A stretch of DNA of 64,000 nt from the NCBI RefSeq assembly GCF_026684035.1, contig NZ_CP113361.1, positions 992,001-1,056,000 of the forward strand. The letters are read 5' to 3'. Below the pieces are notes generated by a model. It did not search any database, was not told where the DNA came from, and saw only the letters and a list, made by a program, of their open reading frames with translations. Source of the stretch: Methanogenium organophilum (GTDB lineage: Archaea > Halobacteriota > Methanomicrobia > Methanomicrobiales > Methanomicrobiaceae). Shown one piece after another: positions 46,814 through 55,832 of this stretch. Every line of letters starts with the position of its first letter. Positions within the stretch are counted from its first letter, which is position 1. The position numbers were made by a program, and so were the translations under genes.

Positions 46814-48231
46814 CAGAGTCCAGCCGGAACACCTGCCCGGACACGGTGAAGCTGGTCAATGAGAACCAGTGCCACATGTGTATGCCCCTGGGTGGCGTTA
46901 TCGCATTCAAGGGCGTTGAAGACACCATGGTGCTCGTGCACGGCTCACAGGGATGCAGCACCTATATGCGTCTCACGAATGTCGAGCACTACCACGAGCC
47001 GGTGGATGTTGCCTCCTCATCCCTCAATGAGAAGCAGACCATATACGGCGGAGAAAAGAATCTCAAGAAAGCTCTGGACAATGTGATCCGGGTGTACGAA
47101 CCGAAGGTGATCGGCGTGCTTACGACCTGCCTCACGGAGACGATGGGAGAGGACCTGAACCGTATCATCGCCTCCTGGCGGACGGAGACCGGGAATGACC
47201 ACACGGACATCATCCCTGTTTCAACACCGAGCTACGACAAGAGCCATACGGAAGGGTTCTGGACCACCACCCGTGAGATTATCGCATATTATGCGAAGAG
47301 TGGCGTTTTGCCCCACGCACGGGTCAATGTGATCATCCCGCACATCAGCACTGCGGACATCCGGGCGATTCAGCAGATGCTGGAGCTGTGGGGTGTTGCA
47401 TACACCATGCTCCCGGACTACTCCATGACGCTGGACCGTCCCTTTGCAGGAAAATACCTGAAGATCCCGGAAGGGGGCACCTCACCCACAGAGATCGCAG
47501 AGATGGGCGGGGCACCCCTGACCATTCAGTTTGGCTGCACGTGTGATGAGAGCATCTCCCCCGGAGCGTATCTCAGGGATACCTTCGGCGTGCCCCTTGT
47601 CAACCTCCCTCTGCCCGTGGGTATTGAGAATACCGACCGCTTCATGCAGGCACTCGAAGAGCACACGGGAAGACCGGTGCCCGACCGCCTCCGGTATGAA
47701 CGCGGATGGCTCATCGACGCGATGGCCGATTCGCACAAGTACAATGCGTCGGCACGGCCGGTCATCTACGGGGAGCCTGAACTGGTGTATGCCTATACCT
47801 GTGCATGCATGGAGAACGGTGCGGTGCCGTCGGTGATTGCAACCGGAACTCCCCATTCCCACATCGGACCGATGCTCAAAGAGAGGCTAACGGACGCCAT
47901 TGAGATGCCGGTCATCCTTGAGGGAGCCGACTTCTCCATGATCGAGAAAGCGGCACTGGATACCGGTTCGACCATCGCCATCGGGCATTCCGGCGGACGC
48001 CAGCTGGCCGAGAAGCATGGCATCCCCATCGTGCGGGCAGGTTTCCCTATTCATGACCGTGTCGGCGGGCAGAGAATTCTGTCGGTGGGATATGCAGGAT
48101 CGCTTGCGTTCCTTGACCGGTTCACGAACACGATACTCGAGAAGAAGTACGCATCCTACCGGACGCTCAGAAGAGAGGAACTGCTCTCAAAGATTGCAGC
48201 TGTTCCCTGTGAAGGATACATCACAGACTGA
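46810..48231 (+). CDS. nifN: Nitrogenase cofactor scaffold NifN
   Basis: A 473-residue NifK-like partner of NifE. NifK-like markers are NENQCHMCMPLGGVIAFKG, HGSQGCSTYMR and DVASSSLNEKQTIYGGEKNL, and the C-terminal half is conserved (IVRAGFPIHDRVGGQRILSVGYAG). It is coupled to nifE by a 4-base overlap. nifB, the radical SAM enzyme that makes the cofactor precursor, is not in the window and must be encoded elsewhere. Confidence 0.93.
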   Translation: MTESSRNTCPDTVKLVNENQCHMCMPLGGVIAFKGVEDTMVLVHGSQGCSTYMRLTNVEHYHEPVDVASSSLNEKQTIYGGEKNLKKALDNVIRVYEPKVIGVLTTCLTETMGEDLNRIIASWRTETGNDHTDIIPVSTPSYDKSHTEGFWTTTREIIAYYAKSGVLPHARVNVIIPHISTADIRAIQQMLELWGVAYTMLPDYSMTLDRPFAGKYLKIPEGGTSPTEIAEMGGAPLTIQFGCTCDESISPGAYLRDTFGVPLVNLPLPVGIENTDRFMQALEEHTGRPVPDRLRYERGWLIDAMADSHKYNASARPVIYGEPELVYAYTCACMENGAVPSVIATGTPHSHIGPMLKERLTDAIEMPVILEGADFSMIEKAALDTGSTIAIGHSGGRQLAEKHGIPIVRAGFPIHDRVGGQRILSVGYAGSLAFLDRFTNTILEKKYASYRTLRREELLSKIAAVPCEGYITD

Positions 48232-48263
48232 TAAACCAAAACCAGAACAGGAGAGAGAAAACC

Positions 48264-48572
48264 ATGCAGAAACCAAAATACCACATCCTTGTATGTACCA
48301 GCTCACGGCCGACCGGCCAGCAGCAGGGCTTTTGCCACGCGAATGCCGGTGTGGAGATACTGATGAGACTGGCAGAAGAAATTGACGACCGCGAACTTGG
48401 CGGCGAGGTGTTTATCAACAACACGGGCTGCTTCGGGATCTGTGATAAAGGGCCCATCGTGGTGGTATACCCCGATAATGTCTGGTACGGGTCTGTCACG
48501 CCGGATGACGTGGACGAGATTCTGGACGAGCATATCGAGGGCGGAAATGTTGTCGAACGTCTGCTGATCTGA
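48264..48572 (+). CDS. Thioredoxin-fold [2Fe-2S] ferredoxin in nif operon
   Basis: A 102-residue ferredoxin with four Cys in the order expected of thioredoxin-like [2Fe-2S] proteins (C in LVCTSSRPTG, C in GFCHANAG, then NNTGCFGICDKGPIVVVYPDN). Similar small ferredoxins lie beside nif or anf genes in many diazotrophs. It sits 32 bases after nifN and 28 before the AnfO-like gene, so it is part of the operon and may pass electrons to, or protect, the nitrogenase. Exact partner unknown. Confidence 0.85.
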   Translation: MQKPKYHILVCTSSRPTGQQQGFCHANAGVEILMRLAEEIDDRELGGEVFINNTGCFGICDKGPIVVVYPDNVWYGSVTPDDVDEILDEHIEGGNVVERLLI

Positions 48573-48600
48573 ATGATACCGGAGATATAAGGTGGATTAT

Positions 48601-49227
48601 ATGGCGGCAGAGATTGCAGCAATCGTTGATGCAAACGGAAGGACAGGCCTCCTGAACGAGCCCGGACAGATTGTCGTCTACCGACGAACTGAGGCGGGCT
48701 GGGATACCGTAAGAGAGATGCCGGTCTCCCTTGACCAGTGCAGAAACCTGCCGGAGATGCGCCGGAAAATGACTGATATTGTGCAGTTTCTTGGTGAATG
48801 CAGGATATTTATGGCCGGGTCAGCAAGCGGAGCCCTCTACTTCGAACTCGAGAAAGCCGGATGCAACATCTGGGAGATTTCCGGAAACCCCGTTGATTTT
48901 CTGGACAGTGTGCTGGAAGAAGAGGAGAAGGAGCAACGTTCGCCGGCAGAGGCCGGTATAGCCGCCATCCCCTCTCCCGAGGAGATACATCCCGGAGAAT
49001 TCTTCATCTCGATAAAGGATGTGCAGGGGAAGATGCCCGGTGTCACCAGCAAACAGATTCTCGCACGGTTCATCACTGAAGGTAATTTCCGTCTTCTGGA
49101 AATTCTCTGTGATCATGTGCCGCCATGGATTGAGATGGAGGCAAAACGCCATGGATACGGCCTGCAATCGGAGAAGAACCGACCAAACGAGATTGTGGTC
49201 AGACTGACGGGAGCAGTGGCAGGATAA
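48601..49227 (+). CDS. anfO: AnfO-like nitrogenase accessory protein
   Basis: A 208-residue protein of the AnfO family, originally linked to iron-only nitrogenase but also present next to Mo-type nif genes in methanogens. The family look is clear: AAIVDANGRTGLLNEPGQIVVYRR, FLGECRIFMAGSASGALYFELEKAGCNIWEISGNPVDFLDSVLEEEE, and PGVTSKQILARFI ... HVPPWIEMEAKRHGY. The ATG at 48601 has AGGTGG 7 bases upstream; a GTG at 48592 is possible. No anfDGK genes are in the window, so it is probably a general accessory protein here. Confidence 0.8.
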   Translation: MAAEIAAIVDANGRTGLLNEPGQIVVYRRTEAGWDTVREMPVSLDQCRNLPEMRRKMTDIVQFLGECRIFMAGSASGALYFELEKAGCNIWEISGNPVDFLDSVLEEEEKEQRSPAEAGIAAIPSPEEIHPGEFFISIKDVQGKMPGVTSKQILARFITEGNFRLLEILCDHVPPWIEMEAKRHGYGLQSEKNRPNEIVVRLTGAVAG

Positions 49228-49252
49228 GAGGCCTGCAATCCGGCAGAAGAAG

Positions 49253-49272
49253 GTCCGGTGGATAGACCGGAC
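49253..49272 (+). promoter_or_regulatory. Hairpin between anfO and modA
   Basis: GTCCGGT-(GGATAG)-ACCGGAC is a perfect 7-bp stem with a 6-base loop in the 115-bp spacer upstream of modA. No T-run follows it directly, so it may be an RNA processing or stability element or a regulator site rather than a terminator. Confidence 0.4.
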
Positions 49273-49342
49273 ACCAGCCCCGCTTCCAGGTATGAGAACC
49301 GATGTACCGCATTGTCGAAATTACTGAAATTATGGTGTTATT

Positions 49343-50173
49343 ATGAAAACAGGAAAAACCGCTCTGGTGCTGCTTGCATGCCTGATGATGGGGGCAGTCC
49401 TCCTCGTCGCAGGCTGTACCACGACATCAGACGTCACTCCGTCAGCGAATGCAGAGAAGAGCATCACGGTCTTTACGGCAGGTTCCCTGAAGGGCGCCTT
49501 CACTGAAATGGCCGCTGCGTATGAAGATGAACATCCGGGCACAACGGTCGTCCTCAATATCGACGGCACCCAGGCCCTGCGGACCCAGGTGGAGCAGGGA
49601 GCAAGGGGAGACGTCTTTGCGTCAGCGAATACGAAACACATGGACGCCCTGATGGCAGGGGGGTTCATGGAGAATGACACAGTCAGCGGTTTTTTAGAGA
49701 ACCGTGTTACGATTGCCCTTCCAGTGTCAAACCCGGGAGATATTCACGGACTCGCAGACCTGTCCACTCCTGGAGAGAAGGTGCTCATTGGAACACCTGA
49801 GGTCCCCGTCGGTGGCTACGCCCGGCAGGTACTGGAGAAGATGGCCGCAGACCCTGAGTATGGAGAAAATTATACGGAAGCGGTGATGGCAAACATCATC
49901 TCTGAAGAAACGAACGTCAACAACATCATCGCAAAACTCCTCATCGGTGAGGCGGACGCCGGGTTCACCTACACCTCAGATGTCGTCACCCCGGCATATG
50001 CTGACCAGCTGACCACCATTCCCATACCGGATGAGTACAATGTCGTCGCCCATTACCCCATCGGGGTCCTCAAAGAGTCCACAGACCCGGAGACAGCAGA
50101 AGACTTCATCGCCTTCGTCCGCTCCGGACCGGGCGGGGAGATCCTCAGGACGTATGGATTTGAACCGCTCTGA
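49343..50173 (+). CDS. modA: Molybdate ABC transporter substrate-binding lipoprotein ModA
   Basis: A 276-residue extracytoplasmic binding protein. The lipoprotein signal ends in LLVAGC at about residue 24. The mature part has the ModA/WtpA pattern: ITVFTAGSLKGAFTEMAAAYEDEHPG, GARGDVFASANTKHMD, IGTPEVPVGGYARQVLEKM and ETNVNNIIAKLLIGEADAGFTYTSDV. It delivers molybdate (or tungstate) for FeMo-co and for molybdopterin enzymes. Its position after nif supports molybdate. modB overlaps its last 20 bases. Confidence 0.9.
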   Translation: MKTGKTALVLLACLMMGAVLLVAGCTTTSDVTPSANAEKSITVFTAGSLKGAFTEMAAAYEDEHPGTTVVLNIDGTQALRTQVEQGARGDVFASANTKHMDALMAGGFMENDTVSGFLENRVTIALPVSNPGDIHGLADLSTPGEKVLIGTPEVPVGGYARQVLEKMAADPEYGENYTEAVMANIISEETNVNNIIAKLLIGEADAGFTYTSDVVTPAYADQLTTIPIPDEYNVVAHYPIGVLKESTDPETAEDFIAFVRSGPGGEILRTYGFEPL

Positions 50174-50975
50174 AGCACTGAAGAGAGGTGAAAAGGCCGC
50201 TCTGGCCCTCGGCATCTCCCTTCTTTTTGGGGGGTTCCTTCTTTTTATCACGGTCCCGGTCATTTCGCTCTTCCTGCGGATATCGCCTGAGACCTTCCTC
50301 GCATCGCTCTCAACCCCGGTTGTGACCGACGCCCTGATCCTGAGTCTTACGACGGCCGTGGCATGCGTTTTGATTGTCGTACTCTGCGGGACGCCAATCT
50401 CCTACATCAATGCGAGATTCGCCTACCGGGGGAAGGATATCATCGATACGCTCATTGACATCCCCGTCATTCTGCCGCCTGCAGTCGCCGGTCTTGCCCT
50501 GTTAATGGCATTCGGGCGCTATGGCATTGTCGGGAAATACCTGAGCCTCTTCGGAATAGAGATTGCCTATACAACGCTCGCCGTGGTGCTCGCCCAGGTC
50601 TTCGTTTCCTCGCCCTTCTATATCCGGCAGGCACGGGCGAGTTTCGAGGCGGTTGACACGAATCTCGAGGACGCCGCACGAACGCTCGGTGCGTCACCTG
50701 TCCGGACATTTGCCCGGATAACGATGCCCCTTGCCGCCGGTGGCCTGATCTCCGGTGCAGTGATGACCTTTGCACGTGCACTGGGAGAGTTCGGTGCGAC
50801 GATAATGTTTGCCGGAAACATCCAGGGGCGGACCCAGACGATGCCTCTTGCGATTTATACGACGATGCAGGGAGATCTCGATGCATCCCTCGCCCTTGCG
50901 GTGATCCTCGTAATCATCTCGTTCGGGGTGATCACCGGGGTGCGCTATACTCTCAGGAGGGGAGACAGTGCTTAA
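50154..50975 (+). CDS. modB: Molybdate ABC transporter permease ModB
   Basis: A 273-residue membrane permease with about six helices. The permease signature is EDAARTLGASPVRTFARITMPLAAGGLISGAVMTFARALGEFGATIMFAGN, typical of ModB/WtpB. The ATG at 50154 lies within the end of modA (MDLNRSEALKRGEKAALALG). An ORF extending to 50031 overlaps modA deeply and is rejected. Confidence 0.9.
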   Translation: MDLNRSEALKRGEKAALALGISLLFGGFLLFITVPVISLFLRISPETFLASLSTPVVTDALILSLTTAVACVLIVVLCGTPISYINARFAYRGKDIIDTLIDIPVILPPAVAGLALLMAFGRYGIVGKYLSLFGIEIAYTTLAVVLAQVFVSSPFYIRQARASFEAVDTNLEDAARTLGASPVRTFARITMPLAAGGLISGAVMTFARALGEFGATIMFAGNIQGRTQTMPLAIYTTMQGDLDASLALAVILVIISFGVITGVRYTLRRGDSA

Positions 50976-51711
50976 TCTGACGGTAACAAAACAACTCAGG
51001 GACTATGTGCTTGATGTCCGTGTCGCAGTGAACCACGGGGAGACCCTGGTCGTCATCGGTGAGAACGGCGCCGGGAAATCGACGATTCTCAATCTGGTAG
51101 CAGGACTGCTCCATCCTGACACAGGGACAATCACCCTTGCAGGCAGGAGCCTGTTTGATGGAAATACGCAGGTCATTCTTCCCCCCGAGGAGCGGAAGGT
51201 GGGTTATGTGCTCCAGAACTACGCCCTCTTTCCGCATATGAGCGTAGCAGACAACGTCGCCTTCGGCCTCCTTTCGCGGGGGGTTTTGAAGCAGGAGGCA
51301 CAGGAACGGAGCCTCGGGATGCTTGAACGAATGGGCATTGCCGCCTTTGCAGACGTCCGGCCGAACGCCCTCTCCGGCGGGCAGCGGCAGCGCGTGGCCC
51401 TCGCACGGGCACTCGTTACAGATCCCGACATCCTGCTCCTTGACGAGCCCCTCGCAGCCCTTGATGTCAGAACAAAGACGGCGATGCGGCGCGAGCTTAG
51501 GGCCTGCATCAAAGAGGCAGGGATTCCGGCGGTCATCGTCACCCATGCGCTCAAGGATGCCCTCGAACTCGGAGACCGGATTGCGGTGATCGAGGAGGGG
51601 AGAATTGTCGCCGACGGCACGCCTGATGAGATTCTTGCGGGCGGAAACGGATTTGTCTCGCATTTCTTCTGCGGGTGTGTGCACAGCAGAAAGGGTGAGA
51701 CAGACGGATGA
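50968..51711 (+). CDS. modC: Molybdate ABC transporter ATPase ModC
   Basis: A 247-residue ABC ATPase. Walker A is GENGAGKST near 31-39, the signature is LSGGQRQRVALARAL near 131-145 and Walker B is DILLLDEPLAALD. The start is GTG 50968, eight bases inside modB and preceded by AGGAGGGGAG. It lacks the C-terminal MOP/TOBE sensor domain found in E. coli ModC, so it does not itself carry a molybdate sensor. It completes modABC. Confidence 0.9.
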   Translation: MLNLTVTKQLRDYVLDVRVAVNHGETLVVIGENGAGKSTILNLVAGLLHPDTGTITLAGRSLFDGNTQVILPPEERKVGYVLQNYALFPHMSVADNVAFGLLSRGVLKQEAQERSLGMLERMGIAAFADVRPNALSGGQRQRVALARALVTDPDILLLDEPLAALDVRTKTAMRRELRACIKEAGIPAVIVTHALKDALELGDRIAVIEEGRIVADGTPDEILAGGNGFVSHFFCGCVHSRKGETDG

Positions 51712-51856
51712 GAAAGGACGTGCGCATATGCCGGGTGACCCGGCCATAAGCCTTCCACACTATTTTACCTGTTCCACCACTCTTTTTTACTTCTTCATCA
51801 TCTGAAGCGATTGCGGCCATTTTGCCAGTTAGAGCAGACACTGAAGAGAGTAAATC

Positions 51857-52060
51857 ATGGTGAGGTATTCGGGAGAAGGAGGTTGCCCCGAGGACCCGAA
51901 GCGCCGAAAGCTATACATCCTCTGCATCATCTCCTGCGCCGCCCTAATCGCAGTCCTGCCGTTCGTTACCCATATGCGATTTGTCATCTGGCTGGTGCTC
52001 GGGATTATCATGTACGTAGCATACGGACGATCCCACAGCATCCTTCAGAGAATGACGTAA
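51857..52060 (+). pseudogene. Orphan C-terminal domain of APC amino-acid permease
   Basis: A 67-residue frame whose second half is LPFVTHMRFVIWLVLGIIMYVAYGRSHS, the pattern of the C-terminal two helices of cationic amino-acid transporters of the APC superfamily (W-I-R-F--W---G--IY--YG--HS). The rest of the transporter is absent. The ATG at 51857 follows a weak GAGAG site, so it might be translated as a small two-helix membrane protein, but a gene remnant is more likely. Confidence 0.55.
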
Positions 52061-52274
52061 GTGGTTTCGGGAGGAGGGAGACGGATACTGTTACGTATCC
52101 TGTCGCACTCCACCCAAACGAGCGGACTGATGCCGGGAAATATTGGTAAAACAACAATTATGCAGAGATTGAGTGGCATTTTGCATATATCACACGAATG
52201 TGCTTGCGAGAGAAAAACACCGTTCATTCAAAACAAAGAGTATATAATCAGACTTTCCATACTACACCTTAGCG
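52061..52274. promoter_or_regulatory. AT-rich upstream region of HTH-PAS gene
   Basis: About 214 bases before the HTH-PAS gene. The right part contains gagtatataatcag near 52240-52252, a good TATA element 25-35 bases before the ATG at 52275. From here on the sequence is much richer in AT than the nif-mod region, a sign of different origin. Confidence 0.5.
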
Positions 52275-53642
52275 ATGGAAGAATATCAGGAAAAACTCAT
52301 TGCTGTCCGGGAGTTCCTTCGGGAAAAAAGCCCCCAACAGATGTCTATTTCTGCCATTTCCAGAAGTATGGGAATGAACAGGGGTACGGTATCCAAATAC
52401 CTTGAGATTCTCAGGATTAACGGCCAGGTCACAATGGTGTATTATGGCAAATCAAAATTATATACAGTCTCCGATAGAATCCCGGCAGTATCACTCTTTG
52501 ATTACACAACGGATATCATCATCATAATGGATGCAAATGCACGGATAATGACAGCGAATAAGAGTTTTTTTTCCAAATACAATAGACTAAATGAGAGAAC
52601 ACTCGTTGGATCCAACATTTTTCATTTAGGAATACCAATTTTTTCAGAGTCCTCAGTTCATAAAAATATCAACAGAATGATCAGAGGAGATAAATTTCTG
52701 CATGAAATGCAGTACATCGATGAGAGAAACAACCAGATATATTCAATAAAATTCATCCCGACCGTTTCCCTTGACGGAAACAAAAATTGCATGATCGCTC
52801 TGAGAGATATTACCGATCAGATACATACTGAAGAGGCTCTTTCCATCAGTGATGAAAAATTACGGACAATTTTTAAGAAAGTACCGAGCGGGATATTGTT
52901 TTTCAATGAATCGGGGAATATCATCAATGCGAACAGCGCATCCCTCAGGATGCTCGGGGTGGACAATTATCAGGATCTGATGAAGACAAATCTGTTTGAT
53001 CTCTTCTGCCGGAAAGAAAAGATAATAAATGCTCTTTTTGACGGAGATATTGGCAAAATTGAATTTATTTGTGATTTTGAGCGTTTAAAGCGAGAACAGA
53101 TAATGCCAACGTCAAGGTCGGGAATTGCATATTTTGAAGCGTCTTTCACCCATATCTCGAGTGAAACCGGATTTCGGGAGTATGCCACAATAATTATGGA
53201 TGTTACGGCAGAAAGAATGGCAAAAAAAGAACTCAAATTTAATGAATCAAGATACCATTCATTCTTTAATTATACCTGTACAGGTGTTCTGATCTACCAG
53301 CCCGTAGACGGCGGAAACGATTTCATGATTAAAGATGTCAATCAGGCCCTTGAAATTATTTTACAGGTGAAAAAAGAGGAGATAATCGGAAAAAAACTCT
53401 TTGTTGCATTCCCCGACCTTCCAATCAGCAGCGTGCGTCTGGCGTTGAATCGGGTCAACAGCACAGAGATTCCCGAAGTTGTTCCGCCTCTCCAGTATAT
53501 TAAGAATGAAACATCCCCGTGGCTCACTCATTTTATCTTTAAGCTGCCTACCGGGGAGATCGCCTCGTTTATGATGGATATCGCCAAGGATCTGAGGGAG
53601 GAAGTGACATATCGAAAAACCCTGTGTACTGAAAACGACTAG
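52275..53642 (+). CDS. HTH and multi-PAS regulator
   Basis: A 455-residue protein. Residues 1-55 form a winged or simple HTH (MSISAISRSMGMNRGTVSKYLEILRINGQV), followed by three PAS-like sensor domains (about 80-190, 205-320 and 335-445; for example TDIIIIMDANARIMTANKSFFSKYN and PSGILFFNESGNIINANSASLRMLG). There is no kinase or output enzyme domain, so it probably acts as a one-component transcription regulator. PAS proteins of this style are expanded in Methanomicrobiales. The ligand is unknown, and low GC sets the gene apart from the neighbours on its left. Confidence 0.75.
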   Translation: MEEYQEKLIAVREFLREKSPQQMSISAISRSMGMNRGTVSKYLEILRINGQVTMVYYGKSKLYTVSDRIPAVSLFDYTTDIIIIMDANARIMTANKSFFSKYNRLNERTLVGSNIFHLGIPIFSESSVHKNINRMIRGDKFLHEMQYIDERNNQIYSIKFIPTVSLDGNKNCMIALRDITDQIHTEEALSISDEKLRTIFKKVPSGILFFNESGNIINANSASLRMLGVDNYQDLMKTNLFDLFCRKEKIINALFDGDIGKIEFICDFERLKREQIMPTSRSGIAYFEASFTHISSETGFREYATIIMDVTAERMAKKELKFNESRYHSFFNYTCTGVLIYQPVDGGNDFMIKDVNQALEIILQVKKEEIIGKKLFVAFPDLPISSVRLALNRVNSTEIPEVVPPLQYIKNETSPWLTHFIFKLPTGEIASFMMDIAKDLREEVTYRKTLCTEND

Positions 53643-54279
53643 TCAGGTCCATCAGAGAAAGTGTGTTCTCCGGTGACATTAGATATCCGTCGAATAAAAC
53701 CAGATTGCATTCAACCAATAGGTTCAAACACGGTTATATCGGCTTCTGATACAAATGCCAGGTATATTGCATATCATAAATCCCGACAGCTCTGGTAGCC
53801 ATTATAAAAGGGAAAAATTCAGACAAGATATTTGCATAATATCAGAATAAATCTCGTAATTAAGTCGGGAATACCAGCTTTGCGAGAAATTATACTATTT
53901 ATAGATGCGCATTTTATGCTATTGACCAGCAATAAAAGTGATAATTATATCTGAAAAAGTAAAGTTTTAATTGTGTAGGATGGAGTCCTGCATAAAAATG
54001 GCAGACGGCTTACTGCGTGCATGGACGGGGTTATCTGAAGTTCACTCCTGAAAGTTTGAGGATTCATAAGTGAACAACAGTCCTCACCCTATCCAAATAG
54101 AATAGGTTACCTGCAGTATTTAAATTTTGGCTCAGGTTCATGTACCGGTTATTCCTCTCTGTCAAAGAGACGATAATCATGGAAACAAAAGTAGGCTATT
54201 TCGCATCTTTGGAGCAGTATACTCCCTATAAAATAATAGGGAAATCTCTTTTATCTCCTATCATATGGAGGAGGACAGA
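53643..54279. other. AT-rich gap before cupin gene with operator-like repeats
   Basis: About 640 bases without a supported gene. Visible signals: GTTCACT (54040-54046) with AGTGAAC (54069-54075), a 7-bp inverted repeat that could form an RNA hairpin with an inner TCCT/AGGA pair; CCTAT (54088-54092) with ATAGG (54102-54106); and the palindrome at 54224-54241 over the cupin promoter. Confidence 0.5.
54224..54241. promoter_or_regulatory. Palindrome over TATA element of cupin gene
   Basis: CCCTAT-AAAATA-ATAGGG is a perfect 6-bp inverted repeat with a 6-base spacer. The whole element (ccctataaaataataggg) looks like a TATA box 40-55 bases before the cupin start, so a protein bound here would compete with TBP. 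A looser CCTAT/ATAGG pair lies at 54088-54106. Confidence 0.45.
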
Positions 54280-54669
54280 ATGAAAGAAACCGGAATTATC
54301 GACCTGTACAATAAAGCAAAAATCATCTACCCGGATAAGGAGGTTGATGCAGAGGAAAACTCATGGTACATACATCCAGCCTTTAAGGGAGTATCCCTGA
54401 AAGACCTTGTCATGGGGACGGATACGGAAGGTCTGTTCAGCTGTCATATCGTGAGGATTGAAAAGGGGTGTGAAGTGGGCAATCATTCTCATAACGTTCA
54501 ATGGGAGTTTAATGAGGCAATTGGCGGAAGCGGAATATTTGTTCTCGGAGATAAAGAGATCATGTTTAACTCCGGGTTTTCCTTTGTTACCCCGCCGGGG
54601 GTGAAGCACACCGTCATTGCCGAAGATGATGACCTCTACCTGTTAGCGAAGTTTGTCCCTGCACTATAA
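54280..54669 (+). CDS. Small cupin protein
   Basis: A 129-residue single-domain cupin. The first metal-binding motif is seen in CEVGNHSHNVQWEFNEAIGGSGIFVLG and the second in FVTPPGVKHTV, with His residues in both. It has no signal peptide. Cupins bind small ligands or act in sugar, oxalate or stress metabolism, and the ligand here is unknown. The ATG at 54280 has GGAGGAGGA just upstream, whereas the in-frame ATG at 54265 would overlap that site. Confidence 0.8.
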   Translation: MKETGIIDLYNKAKIIYPDKEVDAEENSWYIHPAFKGVSLKDLVMGTDTEGLFSCHIVRIEKGCEVGNHSHNVQWEFNEAIGGSGIFVLGDKEIMFNSGFSFVTPPGVKHTVIAEDDDLYLLAKFVPAL

Positions 54670-55003
54670 TGAACATCATTGAAGGGATTTAACAGGACAT
54701 ACACAACGTACACACAACGTACCGAAAAACCGTCGGGCAGCGAAATAGAGAGAATCCGGATGTCAACCGTTATTGAGGAGTGGTATGATGTATAACCTCG
54801 TAATGGACAGATCTGAATTCACTCGCATTGCATCACTGTCAAAAACGGTCATTACCTTAATCAAAATTTAAACGATTCATCTGACGATGGAATGATACTA
54901 TGTGAATTCTCTCTGCAGGACACTCCCGGATAGGGGAACTTGTTCTGACGAACCCCGGAGTTCTTTGACCCGAAAAGGAGCATTTGGGTCATAATTGTGT
55001 CAT

Positions 55004-55189
55004 TCAGCATACATAATACCTAAACGGCATCGCCTGCATCTGTTGTCTTTCGGAGGAGCGGACATTCCGGCTAAGATTCTGGCGTAGCCTGACACGCTCT
55101 TCCCCTGGCTCGCGGTATTCTGCCGAAAGGGAGCGGATTCCGTCCGCAAGTGTGGTGCAGATCCGAAGAGGCGGGCATGGCGTGATGTA
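55004..55189 (-). pseudogene. Possible gene remnant (GC-rich frame without start)
   Basis: On the minus strand a 62-codon open frame (ending TGA at 55006-55004) reads like coding sequence, including LADGIRSLSAEYREPGEERV, with strong GC third positions inside an otherwise AT-rich gap. It has no start codon near its beginning and no recognisable family, so it is best seen as the C-terminal remnant of a lost gene. A structured RNA is an alternative. Confidence 0.28.
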
Positions 55190-55730
55190 TCAGTATTCTG
55201 AAGAATTATTGAGTGTTATTGGGATGTTTCTAGGGTTAGATGAGGGGTAGGGGCATTTGGCCCATCCGTTCTTTGGTTTCCCTGACCGCTCTCTTTGAAC
55301 CATTTTATTGGGTAATTCGGGGATAAATCGAGCTTATTTCGTGCTCAGATAAATCCCCGGAAAAATACGGCGTTTATACTGATTAATCACTGAAATTACG
55401 GCATATTGTGGATTAATAAGGGGTTGTCATTGCCCGGTATTTTTCACAGGATGTATAAGGCTATCACAATTGCGAATGGTCCCCTCCGGGCGTCTGTGTG
55501 GATGTTTTTTTGGGGCAAAAAAGCAGCATGATTTGTTATTTGGCAAACATATGCCCTCATATTCCTGAAAATAGCTCAAAATTCTGAGATTCATAATCAG
55601 CATCATTTCCATTCTGGGATATATTTTTCATAATTTGAAATGATGAATAGAATTATTGACATGAGGGAGGTAGCGCTCTCTACAAGAGAGGGGGCACAGG
55701 TTGGCATACAGTGCCAAAATGCTAATATAG

Positions 55731-55790
55731 TGTAAACGTCACAATACTGTTTGGTTTACAATTCCAATAAAATATAATATTTTGTAAACC
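55731..55790. promoter_or_regulatory. Promoter and operator of XRE-ImmA/PIN operon
   Basis: GGTTTACAA (55753-55761) and TTGTAAACC (55782-55790) form a perfect 9-bp inverted repeat on either side of a TATA run (aatataatat, 55771-55780). A third copy of the half-site core, TGTAAAC, lies at 55731-55737. The arrangement suggests autoregulation by the XRE-domain protein encoded 43 bases downstream. Confidence 0.6.
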
Positions 55791-55832
55791 GCGTGCGACA
55801 AACCCCTTGAGAGGAGGAAGATGTGAGAGAGA

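Larger units (their letters stand above)
54670..55832. other. Long gap with GC-rich remnant and defence-island promoter
   Basis: About 1.16 kb, mostly AT-rich, with no complete gene. One GC-rich patch stands out (about 55005-55190, described separately). The right end carries the operator and promoter of the XRE-ImmA gene. No tRNA, transposase ends or direct repeats that would mark an integration site were seen. Confidence 0.45.

Noticed and set aside
48264-49227. Iron-only nitrogenase cluster because of AnfO
   Set aside because: The nifD/K motifs and the linked modABC fit Mo nitrogenase, and no anfG gene is present.
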